Assembly (NCBI RefSeq): GCF_010365865.1
Contig: NZ_CP048020.1
Location: 1,674,001-1,738,000, forward strand
Length of the DNA stretch: 64,000 bases
Source of the DNA: Treponema vincentii
GTDB lineage: Bacteria > Spirochaetota > Spirochaetia > Treponematales > Treponemataceae
Direction: 5' to 3'
The notes under the pieces were generated by a model, which saw only the letters and a list, made by a program, of their open reading frames with translations, was not told the origin of the DNA and made no database searches. Made by a program: the position numbers and the translations under genes. Below, piece after piece: positions 37,243-47,000 of this stretch. Numbering within the stretch: position 1 is the first letter of the stretch; every line of letters begins with the position of its first letter.

Positions 37243-37734
37243 ATGACTGAAGAACCGTATATCCGCCCAACATGGGACGAATACTTTATGGAAGTGTGCC
37301 GCGCAATCGCGAAACGTGCAACGTGCGACCGCGGTAGATCCGGATGCGTCATTGCACGGGATAATCAACTCTTGGTTACCGGCTATGTGGGTGCTCCCCG
37401 CGGATTGCCCCATTGCGACGATGTTGGACATCAGTTTAAAAAGGTGCAGCATGAAGACGGTTCCGTAAGTCAACATTGCGTCCGTACTGTTCATGCAGAA
37501 CAGAATGCAATTTGCCAAGCAGCAAAGCGAGGTATCAGTATCGACGGTGCAACGCTCTACTGCAAAATGACTCCCTGCCGCACATGCGCGATGCTGATTA
37601 TCAATTGCGGTATAAAACGAGTTATTGCCGAAAAACGATACCATGACAGTGCCGATTCAATCCAGATGTTTAAACAGGCAGGAGTTGAGCTTGAGCACCT
37701 GAGTGATAATGTCGAAGAATATCAAGGCCAATAG
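37243..37734 (+). CDS. dCMP deaminase (ComEB-like)
   Basis: 163 residues. The zinc-dependent deaminase core has HAEQNAI (His ligand and catalytic Glu) and PCRTCAML (two Cys ligands). A second N-terminal Cys/His pattern (ATCDRGRSGCVIARD) is typical of dCMP deaminases. It converts dCMP to dUMP for thymidylate synthesis. A strong ribosome site (CAGGGGGAAAC) precedes the ATG. The broken GNAT gene follows 36 nt downstream. Confidence 0.92.
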   Translation: MTEEPYIRPTWDEYFMEVCRAIAKRATCDRGRSGCVIARDNQLLVTGYVGAPRGLPHCDDVGHQFKKVQHEDGSVSQHCVRTVHAEQNAICQAAKRGISIDGATLYCKMTPCRTCAMLIINCGIKRVIAEKRYHDSADSIQMFKQAGVELEHLSDNVEEYQGQ

Positions 37735-37770
37735 CACTTTTGAAAATAGCGCATCTATGAGGAAAAAACT

Positions 37771-38256
37771 ATGGCTGATATGTTGGTAAACTTGCTCCGG
37801 CTGCCTCCGGCAGAAGAGCTTTACGCAGAATTACAGCGTAAATACGATGTGCATATCCGGCGCGCGATGACGCCTGATAAGTTCCGAATCGTTGAATGGG
37901 TAAAAGAACATTCCACTTTAAGCGCAGCAGGCGAATGCGATACCTGCTTTTCCCGCATACCGGTGAGCTGCTTTATTGCTACCCGCGGGCAGAACATACT
38001 CGGATATGCGTGCTATAACGCAACCGCGCCCGACTTTTTCGGTCGGCCCTACAAAGGTATTGGAAGATGAACAGGGGAAAGGAATCGGCAAAGCGCTGCT
38101 GCTCGCATCGCTCCATGCCTTACGCAACGAAGGGTATGCCTATGCCATTATTGGAGGAGTCGGCCCCGAAGTCTTCTATCAAAAAAAACCGTCGGCGCTG
38201 TATTGATTGACGGCTCTACGCCCGGTATTTACAAAGACTTTCTGCCGAAACTCTAG
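37771..38256 (+). pseudogene. GNAT N-acetyltransferase, two compensating frameshifts
   Basis: The first frame (MADMLVNLLRLPPAEE to NATAPDFF) breaks near the T5/CCC runs at 38035-38049. The second frame carries the acetyl-CoA-binding loop EQGKGIGKALLLASLHALR and breaks at an A8 run (38181-38188). The third ends GSTPGIYKDFLPKL. Total length is a multiple of three, so one added and one lost base would restore a ~161-residue GNAT enzyme. The substrate is unknown. It may be a decayed gene or two homopolymer miscalls. Confidence 0.8.
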
Positions 38257-38337
38257 GCCGTGGATCCTGTGTTTTTATCCCAAAGGTTAGCGATGGGAGC
38301 TGCGCCGAAGGCGTTCCGGAACGAAAGGGTATAACAT

Positions 38338-39093
38338 TTATTTTTCTGCGTAAATGAGGCTGCTTTGGATATAGGTTTTTATTGCCAAGCCGTGTCCCCA
38401 TTTCTTTGCGTATTCGTCTGAAACGTCTTTTGAACGTATGATTATGTTGATAAAGCCGATTTTTTCAAAGGTGTCTTTTATCTGCTCCGCAGACCAAGCT
38501 CCCCCCACTCACGTTTTTACCATATCGGGATCAGAGATCCATTCGTGCGGCAAAGCAGCCTTTAAAGTGATGTCGGAAATCGTGACTCTTCCGCCTTTGC
38601 GAAGACAGCGGTAAAGCTCTGAATACACTCCATATTTATCCGTTGACAAATTTATCACGCAATTACTCATGATGAGATCGAGGGAACTATCGGAAAGCGG
38701 AATATGTTCAATTTCGCCAAGTATAAATTCGCAATTGGTAAACCCGTTTTTTACGGCGATTTCCGAAGCGCGGCTGATCATAGTTTTTGAGCTGTCAAGC
38801 CCGAAAACTTTTCCGTTTTTACCGACAGCTTTTGACGCTATAAAGCAGTCAAGTCCTCTTCCGCATCCTAAGTCAAGGATGGTTTCGTTTAAGCGGGGCT
38901 TGGCAGCTTCTTGCGGATTTCCACAGCCGAGTCCGAGGTCGGCCTCTTTCGGAATGCCGACCAAATCTTGTGCGGCATAGCCTATCGAAGTCGTTATCTT
39001 TTCAGCCTCACCATGTACGGAAAGGCTTCCCTGTGCCAGATTTTCGTAATGCTCTTTGACGGCTTCTTTCACCGCATTCTTATCGTAACTCAT
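38338..39093 (-). CDS. ArsM-like SAM methyltransferase, probable selenoprotein (in-frame UGA)
   Basis: The frame from the ATG at 39093 reads through a TGA at 38509-38511 (codon 195) into 56 further in-frame codons that complete the usual C-terminus (VGGAWSAEQIKDTFEKIGF to SLIYAEK, TAA at 38338). The SAM loop is ILDLGCGRGLDC, and the arsenite-methyltransferase hallmarks LGLGCGNPQEAAKP and MSNCVINLS are present. In ArsM proteins the position after the MVKT-like segment and before the GGA motif is the conserved arsenic-binding Cys, so UGA most likely encodes selenocysteine. A UCUGC-GGA-GCAGA hairpin starts 15 nt after the UGA. The N-terminal Cys pair of ArsM is absent. The alternative is a 194-residue truncated product. 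Confidence 0.75.
38481..38493 (-). promoter_or_regulatory. Candidate bacterial SECIS hairpin
   Basis: TCTGC-GGA-GCAGA, 5 bp perfect (6 with a G-U pair), lies 15 nt downstream of the UGA with G at the first two loop positions. Spacing and loop agree with what SelB requires in bacteria. Confidence 0.6.
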
Positions 39094-39194
39094 TCAAATG
39101 ATTATATCCCCGCTTGCTCTTTTAGACTATACCGTTCCATGTGAACTGTTTACAATGAGGCATCTCCTAAAACGCTTAAGTGTGTTGCGGTTCT

Positions 39195-42100
39195 TTACTG
39201 AAACAACTCGGCAAGTTCTTCATTGCTCATCTTGCCGATCCACGATTCGCCGCCGCTCAAGGTCATCTGAGAAATATGCCGCTTCTTTTGAATCATCTCG
39301 TCGATTTTTTCTTCAAAGGTACCGGCGCAGATAAAACGGGACACAAACACCGTGTTGTGCTGCCCGATTCGGAACGCGCGGTCGGTTGCCTGATCTTCTA
39401 TCGCAGGGTTGTACCAGAGGTCAAAGTGGATAACGCGGGTTGCAGCGGTAAGGTTTAAGCCGGTACCGCCTGCCTTGAGCGAAATCAGAAAGATGCGCTG
39501 TGCCGGATCGGTTTGGAACGATTCAACTGCGGCCTTCCGTGCGGTAAGCGGCATCTGTCCGTGCAAGAGGAGCGGCTCATCTCCGAATTGCTCATGTATC
39601 AGCTTCCGCAGTAAAAAGAGCGTTTGCGTGTATTGGCTGAAAATCAAGGTCTTTTCGCCGGCGTCCAATATTTCGCCGAGCAGCTGCATCAGCGCGGCGG
39701 TTTTTCCGGAAAGCGCTATATCGGTCTGAAAGCTGTCATCGTAGACATGGGGATGGTTGCACACCTGCTTTAAGGCGGTCAGCAGTTTCAGTACCAACGC
39801 ATTCCGCTGAATCCCATCTTCCGTCTTCAATACGCTTTTCAGCTGCGTTTCAACAAGGCTTTCGTACAGCGCGATTTGCTCCGGCGTCAGGCGACAATAT
39901 TGCGGTGTAATCACTTTTTCCGGTAAGTCGGAAATAACGGCAGGATCGGTTTTAAGGCGACGGAGTAAAAACGGCGCGGTAATTTTTTGAAAGGATTCCG
40001 CAGTCTCCGCATCGCCGTGCAGCTCGATGGGTATGCGCCATTTTTTACGGAAGGTTTCCGCAGAGCCGAGATAGCCCGGAATGATAAAATCGAACAAGGC
40101 GCGCATATCCTCAAGGCTGTTCTCAACCGGCGTACCGGTCATCGCGATACGGGACTGTGCCTGCACAAGCCTGAGCGCTTGGGCGTTTTTGGTCTGCGTA
40201 TTTTTAACCGCCTGCGCTTCGTCGATAATCAGACAGTCAAAGGTCTTTTCGGAAAGTTTTTTTACATCCCGCCGGAGGGTCTGATACGTCGTAATATGAA
40301 TGTCAGACTTTGCGGAAAACCGCCGCCCCTGTCCGTGCAAGATTGTACAACGCAGCGACGGAGCAAAGGTGTGCAGCTCATGTTCCCAGTTCGGCAAAAG
40401 ACTCGCCGGAGCCGCGATAAGGATGCCGCTATGCTCAAAGCCCTGTTCTTTCAATTTGAGAATGAGGGCGATAACTTGCAGCGTTTTACCGAGTCCCATA
40501 TCATCCCCCAACAGACAGCCGAAACCGCTTTTAATGGTAGAATAGAGCCACTGAAAACCTTTTTCCTGATACGGCCGGAGCGTCGCCTGCAATATGCGGG
40601 GTACCGCGGCATCCGTTTCCCGAAAGAGCGAATAAGAAAACGGCGCTCCGTCCGCCATTACGGTATCACCGGTCAGCGTCCCTTGAATAACCTCGTTGAT
40701 GTCGGGTCTTTCGTGCTGCATGGTTTCGAGAAGGCGCGCCGTATGTTCGGGATCGACAAGGATGTAGCGGTCGTTGAATTTCACCAAACCGCTACTCTGC
40801 TTCATCAATGCGCGGAATTTCTTGGCGCTGATGACGGTATCGCCAAGCATAATGCTGCGGTCATAGTCCATCAGGTTATCAAGGCTGAGGTACGACTGTA
40901 CAGCGCCGGCTCCCTTTTGTCGTTTCAGCTGGAACACCGCCCGCGGTTTCAGCGCCCGCTGCAGTGTCTTAGGCAGCACGACCTCTATCCCAAAACGGGA
41001 GAGGAGCGGCGCCGCCGTCCGTAAAAACACCGCCGTCTCTTCCTGCGTAAGCGGAACCGACTTTTGCCCAATCATCTCCGTTAATTTCGGCAGATATGCG
41101 GAAAGCGCAATCGCGAACTCCACCGTTTTACTTTCCAGCTGTACGGAGTCGGCGATACGGGAAAACGGTACGAACCGGTTGTTCGTTTCTTCGCTGTGGC
41201 AAACCTCGGCGGAAATCTGAAAGTCGGATTTTTTCGCTTCCTCTAAAATGAGCCGAAAACGGAGGCTGTTGCTGTCGTAGTAGAGCGCGGCAAGCCAGCG
41301 GGTAATCGATGCGGGAAGGCGGCGCATACCCGGCGCCTTCGTATTGATAGTCGCGCCTTGGAAAAAGAGAGCCGCAATTTCCTGTTCCGCTTGGCGGATA
41401 CCGGCGGGCATAAAACCGGTAGTATGTACATATTCGGTGAGGAACGCCGTCAGCAGCAGTTCGGCGCAGTACCGCCTGCCCCAGCTCTTAACTTGCGGAA
41501 AAAATGCTTCGGTAATAAAGGAAGCGCAGCGGTCGATTGCTGCGGAAACAGCCTGCGCCGAAGTCAGCGGCTTCCAAAATATCGCCAGTTTCCGCGTTAC
41601 CGGATCGAGGTATACCGCCGGCAGCAGCGCAGACTCGGCGGCAAGCCGCTCTCCGAGTGTCAATACCGTATATGCCGCCTTCATACCGTCCGGAGAATCC
41701 GTAAGGGGTGTAACGCCGCGCAACAGGTGAAGTGCTTGCACGAGTGTCAGCGCGGCCTCCGTACCGTTCGGAAGCCGCACGCGGAGCTGCAACGCTGCTT
41801 CTTTCTGCAAGGGGAAAGCCGGAACCTCTGTCGTTTTTTGCGTCGGCAGTTTTGCCATATCGAGCCGAACCGGCGTGTACAAAAGGCGGCTTGAATCGCA
41901 CAGCGTTGCCGCCGATGCGCAGCCCGTACCGGATTTCATTAAAACGGCAATCCGCTGCTCAAGCGTCAACTCGAATTCTTTGTTCTGCCGGACAATCAGT
42001 TTATGGTATAGCTCTTTAAAGGCTGCAACCAAGTCATCATCGTAGAATGGCGTAAGCGGCGGAAGCAGCGCAGAAATCAGCGGTAAAAACGATTCTTCAA

Positions 42101-42887
42101 GCGGAAAGCGAGGAAGCTCAGCCGGTACGTCCTGTGCAGGCTCATCCGCACAGCGCAGGGATAACGGCACCGGATGTTCGTATTCGGGTTCTGACGGCAC
42201 TAAAAGAGACGATGCTTTAGTTGCCCTACCCGCCGCGCCGGATTGCCTCGCTTTCCTTTGCGCTCCAGCAGTTGTGGCATTACCAGTTGCCGGTGCAGTA
42301 TTATCCGCCGGTGATGCACCCTGCTCCGGTACGGCGGTTAGAGCCGGTTCGATGGACATATTCCCTGCGGTGGGCAATATCTTTTCCCGCAGTTCGGCGA
42401 GGTCGATTCCCGCAAGCTGAAAGAGGAGCCGCGGATCGTGGTCGATTTCTTTCGCCAGAATATACAGCACCGCGGCGATGTGTTTACACAGGGAGGCGGA
42501 GTCGGGACAGGAGCAATCGCTTTCGATAAGGCTCCAGCGGCGGGGAATAAACCGTATATCCTTTGCCTCAAAGAGCGTTACAAGACGTTCCGTCATCGTA
42601 CCGCTTCCCAACGCGATGAAGTCGGCAGGATGCAGTGTTAAGATCTTTTCCAATTTTTTTTGATTCGGTTCGGAAATACGGGGAAAGGTGAGCGAAATAT
42701 AGTACCACGGGTCGTAATGCCCCGCAACACGGGCAGCAACTTTATTGCCGGTAATAACGAGGGAATCTACCTTACCGGTATTCGCATAACTTTTTCCCCG
42801 CGAAACCCGCCCGTTGCCGTCATAACTTTCGATCATCCTTAAAAACCATGCGCCCCACGGCGTCATTCCGTACTTACTGCGTGCCAT
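39195..42887 (-). CDS. SNF2-family helicase with SWIM zinc finger
   Basis: 1230 residues. An N-terminal SWIM zinc finger (SDCSCPDSASLCKHIAAVLY, about residues 124-143) precedes a ~600-residue middle region. The C-terminal SNF2 motor has Walker A GDDMGLGKTLQ, DEAQAVKN (motif II), TGTPVENSLEDM, and motifs V-VI in AGGTGLNLTAATRV and QATDRAFRIGQ. These proteins remodel protein-DNA complexes, possibly RNA polymerase or repair complexes, using ATP. The middle region has an Ala/Thr-rich linker near residue 190. It has no obvious operon partner. Confidence 0.93.
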   Translation of the reverse strand: MARSKYGMTPWGAWFLRMIESYDGNGRVSRGKSYANTGKVDSLVITGNKVAARVAGHYDPWYYISLTFPRISEPNQKKLEKILTLHPADFIALGSGTMTERLVTLFEAKDIRFIPRRWSLIESDCSCPDSASLCKHIAAVLYILAKEIDHDPRLLFQLAGIDLAELREKILPTAGNMSIEPALTAVPEQGASPADNTAPATGNATTAGAQRKARQSGAAGRATKASSLLVPSEPEYEHPVPLSLRCADEPAQDVPAELPRFPLEESFLPLISALLPPLTPFYDDDLVAAFKELYHKLIVRQNKEFELTLEQRIAVLMKSGTGCASAATLCDSSRLLYTPVRLDMAKLPTQKTTEVPAFPLQKEAALQLRVRLPNGTEAALTLVQALHLLRGVTPLTDSPDGMKAAYTVLTLGERLAAESALLPAVYLDPVTRKLAIFWKPLTSAQAVSAAIDRCASFITEAFFPQVKSWGRRYCAELLLTAFLTEYVHTTGFMPAGIRQAEQEIAALFFQGATINTKAPGMRRLPASITRWLAALYYDSNSLRFRLILEEAKKSDFQISAEVCHSEETNNRFVPFSRIADSVQLESKTVEFAIALSAYLPKLTEMIGQKSVPLTQEETAVFLRTAAPLLSRFGIEVVLPKTLQRALKPRAVFQLKRQKGAGAVQSYLSLDNLMDYDRSIMLGDTVISAKKFRALMKQSSGLVKFNDRYILVDPEHTARLLETMQHERPDINEVIQGTLTGDTVMADGAPFSYSLFRETDAAVPRILQATLRPYQEKGFQWLYSTIKSGFGCLLGDDMGLGKTLQVIALILKLKEQGFEHSGILIAAPASLLPNWEHELHTFAPSLRCTILHGQGRRFSAKSDIHITTYQTLRRDVKKLSEKTFDCLIIDEAQAVKNTQTKNAQALRLVQAQSRIAMTGTPVENSLEDMRALFDFIIPGYLGSAETFRKKWRIPIELHGDAETAESFQKITAPFLLRRLKTDPAVISDLPEKVITPQYCRLTPEQIALYESLVETQLKSVLKTEDGIQRNALVLKLLTALKQVCNHPHVYDDSFQTDIALSGKTAALMQLLGEILDAGEKTLIFSQYTQTLFLLRKLIHEQFGDEPLLLHGQMPLTARKAAVESFQTDPAQRIFLISLKAGGTGLNLTAATRVIHFDLWYNPAIEDQATDRAFRIGQHNTVFVSRFICAGTFEEKIDEMIQKKRHISQMTLSGGESWIGKMSNEELAELFQ

Positions 42888-43021
42888 AGACTGATCTTAT
42901 CGGATTTTTAGCGAATAAGCCAGCTGTAAAAGTAATCATCATTATGAATTTTATTCAGTTAGACCGGCGTATCATTCTGCAAAACCGAACAATACGCCGT
43001 GTATTCGCGGAACGTCCGGTT

Positions 43022-45079
43022 TTATTCCAACGGAGCAAAATAGCCGGTTTCATCTCGGCCCGAACGAGTTAAAAGTCGTACCTCAACTTCGACGGGCAAA
43101 TAGGCACGGCCGAAGTCGGTTGGCAATGTAGAGGTGTAACTCAGCTGATATGAACCTACCGGTTTTGCAATTAAGTCTTCAATAATCGGAGAAAGCCCCT
43201 GTTCGGCATAAATGTACGTGCTCATTCCACCTGTCTTTGTACAAAGATACGCCAACTCAGGTGGCAATGTCCGCGGTTTTAGGTTAACCGCATAAAACCG
43301 GATACCGTTGTTAGTTATATACGAGGCAAGATCATTTAAGCTGTACTGCTTAAAGCTGTCGGAACCGATATCTTCAAACGATAAGAACACGATAGCCCGC
43401 TTCGGAGCCGCATTAATAAGCTCTCCGCTTGCCAACCGCAGCGCAAGATCACAGTTCCATACGGGCGACCACGCCGCCTTTAATTTAAGCGGCTGCGATA
43501 AAAGCGCTTCGGGAGAAAACTTACCTTCCAGCACCGGCAATTGAGACGCCGACACAAGAGAAATTTTTCCTTTCCCTTGCATTGCCTCGGCAAGCTCTTT
43601 TACAACCGTCTTAACAAGCTCAAATTCCTTTTCCGACTGAGGAGAGCGCTCGATTACAACAGCAATATCACATCCGGTATTGAGGTAGGCGGCGCCTTTT
43701 AACGTAAAGTCATTAACCTGTCGATTTGATTCGGTCAGGAAAAAATTATTTTCCGTTAAGCCGACCAGCGGCTGCCCCATCCGGTTTTCTACGCGGACAT
43801 CGACGGTTACCGTCGGAAACTTATCGGCATAGACACGGTCAAAGCGGACAAACAAGCCGCCGGCCAATTCGTTGATATGAGAAAAGACTTGAATATTTCC
43901 GTTTTTATAATCGGCTAACAAAAGGCTGCCGTTGACATCGGGAATTGCCGCGGTTACACGGGCGGGCGCATTCCCTAAACTCGCAACGGTATACAAACTT
44001 GCTAAGCCGATATCGACCAAGTACACCTTATTGGCGCAGGACACCAGCAGATTGTTTTTCCATACCCGCATCGACTCCGCCTGTACGACACTTCCGTCCG
44101 GCAGCAGCGTTCTAATATAGTTTCCCGCCGTATCAAACACATAGATAGAACCTTTTACCGAATCCGCAACGTAGACCAAATCATCTAAGATTGCGATCCC
44201 TGCCGGAGCGGTAAAGCCCGGGAATATGCCGCTGCGCTGCCCGAAGGTAAAAAGCCCTTCTCCGTCCGGAGAAAACACCACGACGCGGGCGTTGCCGAAA
44301 TCCGTTACAAAAATATTTCCGTAAGAATCGTGCGCTAAAAACTGAGGGCCGATGCACTGTCCGTCTCCCCTGCCCTTCGTACCGAACGACTTAATGAATT
44401 TTCCGTCTTTGGTAAGCAGTGAAAGCCGATCGGCAGCAAATTCTGAGATAAGGAGATTTCCGTTTTTGAGCGGTAAAATATCGAAAGGACGGTCAAATCC
44501 TTGCAGCGGGCCACTCGTCCGGTCGAGTATAATTCCGTTAATATCGAAGTGCACCAATTCGTTGGAACCGTAGGCAACCACCCAGAAACTGCCGTCCCCC
44601 ATTGCCGCAACTGAAAGCGGCTGTTTAAAAAAGACTTCCGATCCATGTTTGGATTCAAACACGGCGGTTTCCACATAGCGTACCGATTCCGCAAAATCGG
44701 GCTGAGAACTGCGTCGTTCTTTCACAACCTCTATTTTATTTTTTAAAAGCTGCCCGCCGTATCCTGAGGCAGACGCCGCCGACCATTGCTCAAGTGCTGC
44801 CCCCTCTATACCGGAACGGTAATAGGCTTGTCCGAGCCAATCCAAGATGAGCGGATCGCCGGGGATATGCGTGAGAGCTTTTTCAAATAGCAGGATAGCC
44901 TCATTAAATGTCCCGCGATAATATGCCTGCACGCCGCGGCGGAATTCTTCAAATCCGTGATCCCTATCGGCGGAGCTCAATCGGGGTTGGAGGCTGTTGG
45001 TTTGCGCAGTCAGCGCCATACCGCCGCACAATAAAAGCAGCATTAAACCGGCTGTTTGCAATAGTCTCTTTATACGCAT
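43022..45079 (-). CDS. Secreted TPR / NHL-propeller / VWA-like protein
   Basis: About 685 residues from the ATG at 45079, which follows AAGGATA; a start at 45109 overlaps the upstream stop. A signal peptide ends near ALTAQT. A TPR-like pair (FRRGVQAYYRGTFNEAIL) comes next, then six or so NHL/beta-propeller blades (for example DSYGNIFVTDFGNARVVVFS). The C-terminal half looks like a von Willebrand A domain, with strand CDIAVVIERSPQS in place of the MIDAS DxSxS. It is likely a periplasmic or surface binding protein. The gene order with the TPR gene is shared with T. pallidum (TP0421 region, from memory). Confidence 0.85.
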   Translation of the reverse strand: MRIKRLLQTAGLMLLLLCGGMALTAQTNSLQPRLSSADRDHGFEEFRRGVQAYYRGTFNEAILLFEKALTHIPGDPLILDWLGQAYYRSGIEGAALEQWSAASASGYGGQLLKNKIEVVKERRSSQPDFAESVRYVETAVFESKHGSEVFFKQPLSVAAMGDGSFWVVAYGSNELVHFDINGIILDRTSGPLQGFDRPFDILPLKNGNLLISEFAADRLSLLTKDGKFIKSFGTKGRGDGQCIGPQFLAHDSYGNIFVTDFGNARVVVFSPDGEGLFTFGQRSGIFPGFTAPAGIAILDDLVYVADSVKGSIYVFDTAGNYIRTLLPDGSVVQAESMRVWKNNLLVSCANKVYLVDIGLASLYTVASLGNAPARVTAAIPDVNGSLLLADYKNGNIQVFSHINELAGGLFVRFDRVYADKFPTVTVDVRVENRMGQPLVGLTENNFFLTESNRQVNDFTLKGAAYLNTGCDIAVVIERSPQSEKEFELVKTVVKELAEAMQGKGKISLVSASQLPVLEGKFSPEALLSQPLKLKAAWSPVWNCDLALRLASGELINAAPKRAIVFLSFEDIGSDSFKQYSLNDLASYITNNGIRFYAVNLKPRTLPPELAYLCTKTGGMSTYIYAEQGLSPIIEDLIAKPVGSYQLSYTSTLPTDFGRAYLPVEVEVRLLTRSGRDETGYFAPLE

Positions 45080-45101
45080 GATATTTATCCTTTTTTTAAG
45101 G

Positions 45102-45770
45102 TTACCCATTCATAATACGCTGCAAGTGGCGTTTAATTATTATATTATCGGGAAGTTGTTCATTCGCCCGTTGGATATATGATCGAGCTTCGGTATCAAA
45201 ACCCATCTTGTAATATGTCCATGCCAGCGAATCCAAATAAGCGGGATTATCGGGCTGCGCATCAAGCGCTTTTTTACACAGAATTAAGGCGCGAGTTAAA
45301 TCTTTTTCGGTATCGGCAAGGATATAGCCGAGTCCGTTAAGCGCGGTCGGATTATCAGGATCGAGCTCCAACGCTTTTTCATAAAGACTCAAAGACTTGT
45401 CTACTTTATCCTGCTCATACGCCAAATACGCCATCGAAGTATGCACCTGCGGAGAATCGTACCCTGCATCCAGAAGTTTTGAAAGCTCGAATTCCGCAAG
45501 ACGAGCACGCCCCGTTTTTGCATAAATAAAGGCTAAAATAAGTCTGCATTGATATACACGGGCGATATCGGTTCCGGCAGTGATAATCTGTTCCAAATAG
45601 ACAAGCGCATTGTCATATTGTAAAAGGCTCGCATAACAGAGGCCGATATAATACGCCAAATCAAAATTGAGCTCAACATCTTTAGAAGATATCTTTAAAA
45701 ATGCGGTAAGCGCTTCTTCATATCGATTTTCCCGATACAACTGTATGCCTTCTTTAAGAACCGTATCCAT
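45102..45770 (-). CDS. TPR-repeat protein
   Basis: 222 residues, five to six tetratricopeptide repeats (for example LYEKALELDPDNPTALNGLG, CKKALDAQPDNPAYLDSLAW) and no signal peptide or membrane segment. It ends 22 nt before the start of the NHL/VWA protein and follows the galactokinase-like gene by 12 nt, so the three are probably co-transcribed. Likely a protein-binding scaffold; partner unknown. Confidence 0.88.
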   Translation of the reverse strand: MDTVLKEGIQLYRENRYEEALTAFLKISSKDVELNFDLAYYIGLCYASLLQYDNALVYLEQIITAGTDIARVYQCRLILAFIYAKTGRARLAEFELSKLLDAGYDSPQVHTSMAYLAYEQDKVDKSLSLYEKALELDPDNPTALNGLGYILADTEKDLTRALILCKKALDAQPDNPAYLDSLAWTYYKMGFDTEARSYIQRANEQLPDNIIIKRHLQRIMNG

Positions 45771-45782
45771 TTCGTTTCTCCA

Positions 45783-46937
45783 TCATAGTATACGAACCCC
45801 GCCGGAAGGTTTAACTTTATAATACAAAGGCTTAAAACCGAAAATTCGTTCATAATCACCCAATTTTTCAATATAGGTTTGGATATCGTTCGCCCTCAGG
45901 ATACTGTATGTACATCCGCCGAATCCCCGTCCCGTCAGACGCGAACACACAATGTCGTTCATATCGGGTGCGACAAACTCCATCGCCCGTTTAACAAGCC
46001 AATCCAATTCGGGGCAAGAAATCTCAAAGCGGTCGCGTAAGCTTTCTTGAGAGCGCGTTACAATACGCGAGAACACAACCCAATCGTTTTTCTTTAAGGC
46101 GCTGATAGCGTCATCGACACTTATCGACTCACGGATAATATAGAGTACCCGCCGACGCACCGATTCCGGGATGGCAAGCTCTTCAAGATCGCTTTCGGCA
46201 AGCTTACTAAAATCATTGGGAATATCAGGCATCTTTTTAACCCGCTCGTAGGCCTCCATACATTCTTGGATTCTGTGATTCAGTTCCTCGCGCGCCAACA
46301 GACGGGGAACCCGCGAATCCGTTAAAATAATCCGATAGTTATTGATGGGAAACGGATAAATATCGGCTGTCTTCCGCCGATGATTTGTTCGTATACAGTG
46401 TCCCGCCTTGGCATATAACGCGCACAGAATATCCGCGCGGTGAGGATAGGTTTTCAGGTGCTGCACATTTGCATTTTCTAGAATATCTACGAGATCAGCC
46501 TTCGTAAGCCGCGGCGCAAATACCTTCCGCAATGCCATCGCCGTTGCAACCTTAAGCGCATTCGGCGTACCGAGCCCTGCATCCGCCGGTATTTCGGAAA
46601 GAATGGTAAAATTGAGCCCTGTCATCTCAATCCCTTGATCCATAAACGAAAGAATAACAGCCTTTATCGAATTTGCCCAACGATCCTCTTTACGATACCG
46701 AAGGTTGGCGGCTGCAACTTTTTTCCGCTCTTTGAGCGATAAAGAAAGAAAGCGATAATTGGCGTCTTTTCTTTTTGAAACGCAAAGATACAGATAATGA
46801 TCGATCGCCATCGAAAGCGTATTGCCCTGTGCAAACCATGTATGTTCACCTAAAAGGTGGAAGCGCCCGGGAACCGCAACGGTTACTTCCGGCTCGTCTC
46901 CATATTCGTCTACATGAAACGGTAGAATCTTCTGCAT
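45783..46937 (-). CDS. Galactokinase-like GHMP protein with altered motifs
   Basis: About 384 residues from the ATG at 46937; a TTG at 46973 would add 12. The GHMP layout of galactokinase is clear, but the signatures differ. GRxNLIGEHTDYNGG is here GRFHLLGEHTWFAQG, losing the galactose-binding Asp. The P-loop PxGAGLSSSAA is PADAGLGTPNA, losing the Ser run. The C-terminal motif LTGRGFGGCTYS is kept, and the catalytic Asp may survive in HRADILCAL. The protein may use another sugar or have lost kinase activity. It heads a possible operon with TPR and NHL/VWA genes. Confidence 0.75.
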   Translation of the reverse strand: MQKILPFHVDEYGDEPEVTVAVPGRFHLLGEHTWFAQGNTLSMAIDHYLYLCVSKRKDANYRFLSLSLKERKKVAAANLRYRKEDRWANSIKAVILSFMDQGIEMTGLNFTILSEIPADAGLGTPNALKVATAMALRKVFAPRLTKADLVDILENANVQHLKTYPHRADILCALYAKAGHCIRTNHRRKTADIYPFPINNYRIILTDSRVPRLLAREELNHRIQECMEAYERVKKMPDIPNDFSKLAESDLEELAIPESVRRRVLYIIRESISVDDAISALKKNDWVVFSRIVTRSQESLRDRFEISCPELDWLVKRAMEFVAPDMNDIVCSRLTGRGFGGCTYSILRANDIQTYIEKLGDYERIFGFKPLYYKVKPSGGVRIL

Positions 46938-47000
46938 ACTCTCTATAATATCCCTTATATTGAAACAATTCAAGAAAAATGATTAAATTACCTCAAAATT

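Noticed and set aside
38283-38337. GTTAGCG ... TATAAC resembling a second attC site
   Set aside because: The core boxes are in the wrong relative order (GTT at the left, AAC at the right), and no L-box stem with extrahelical bases is present.
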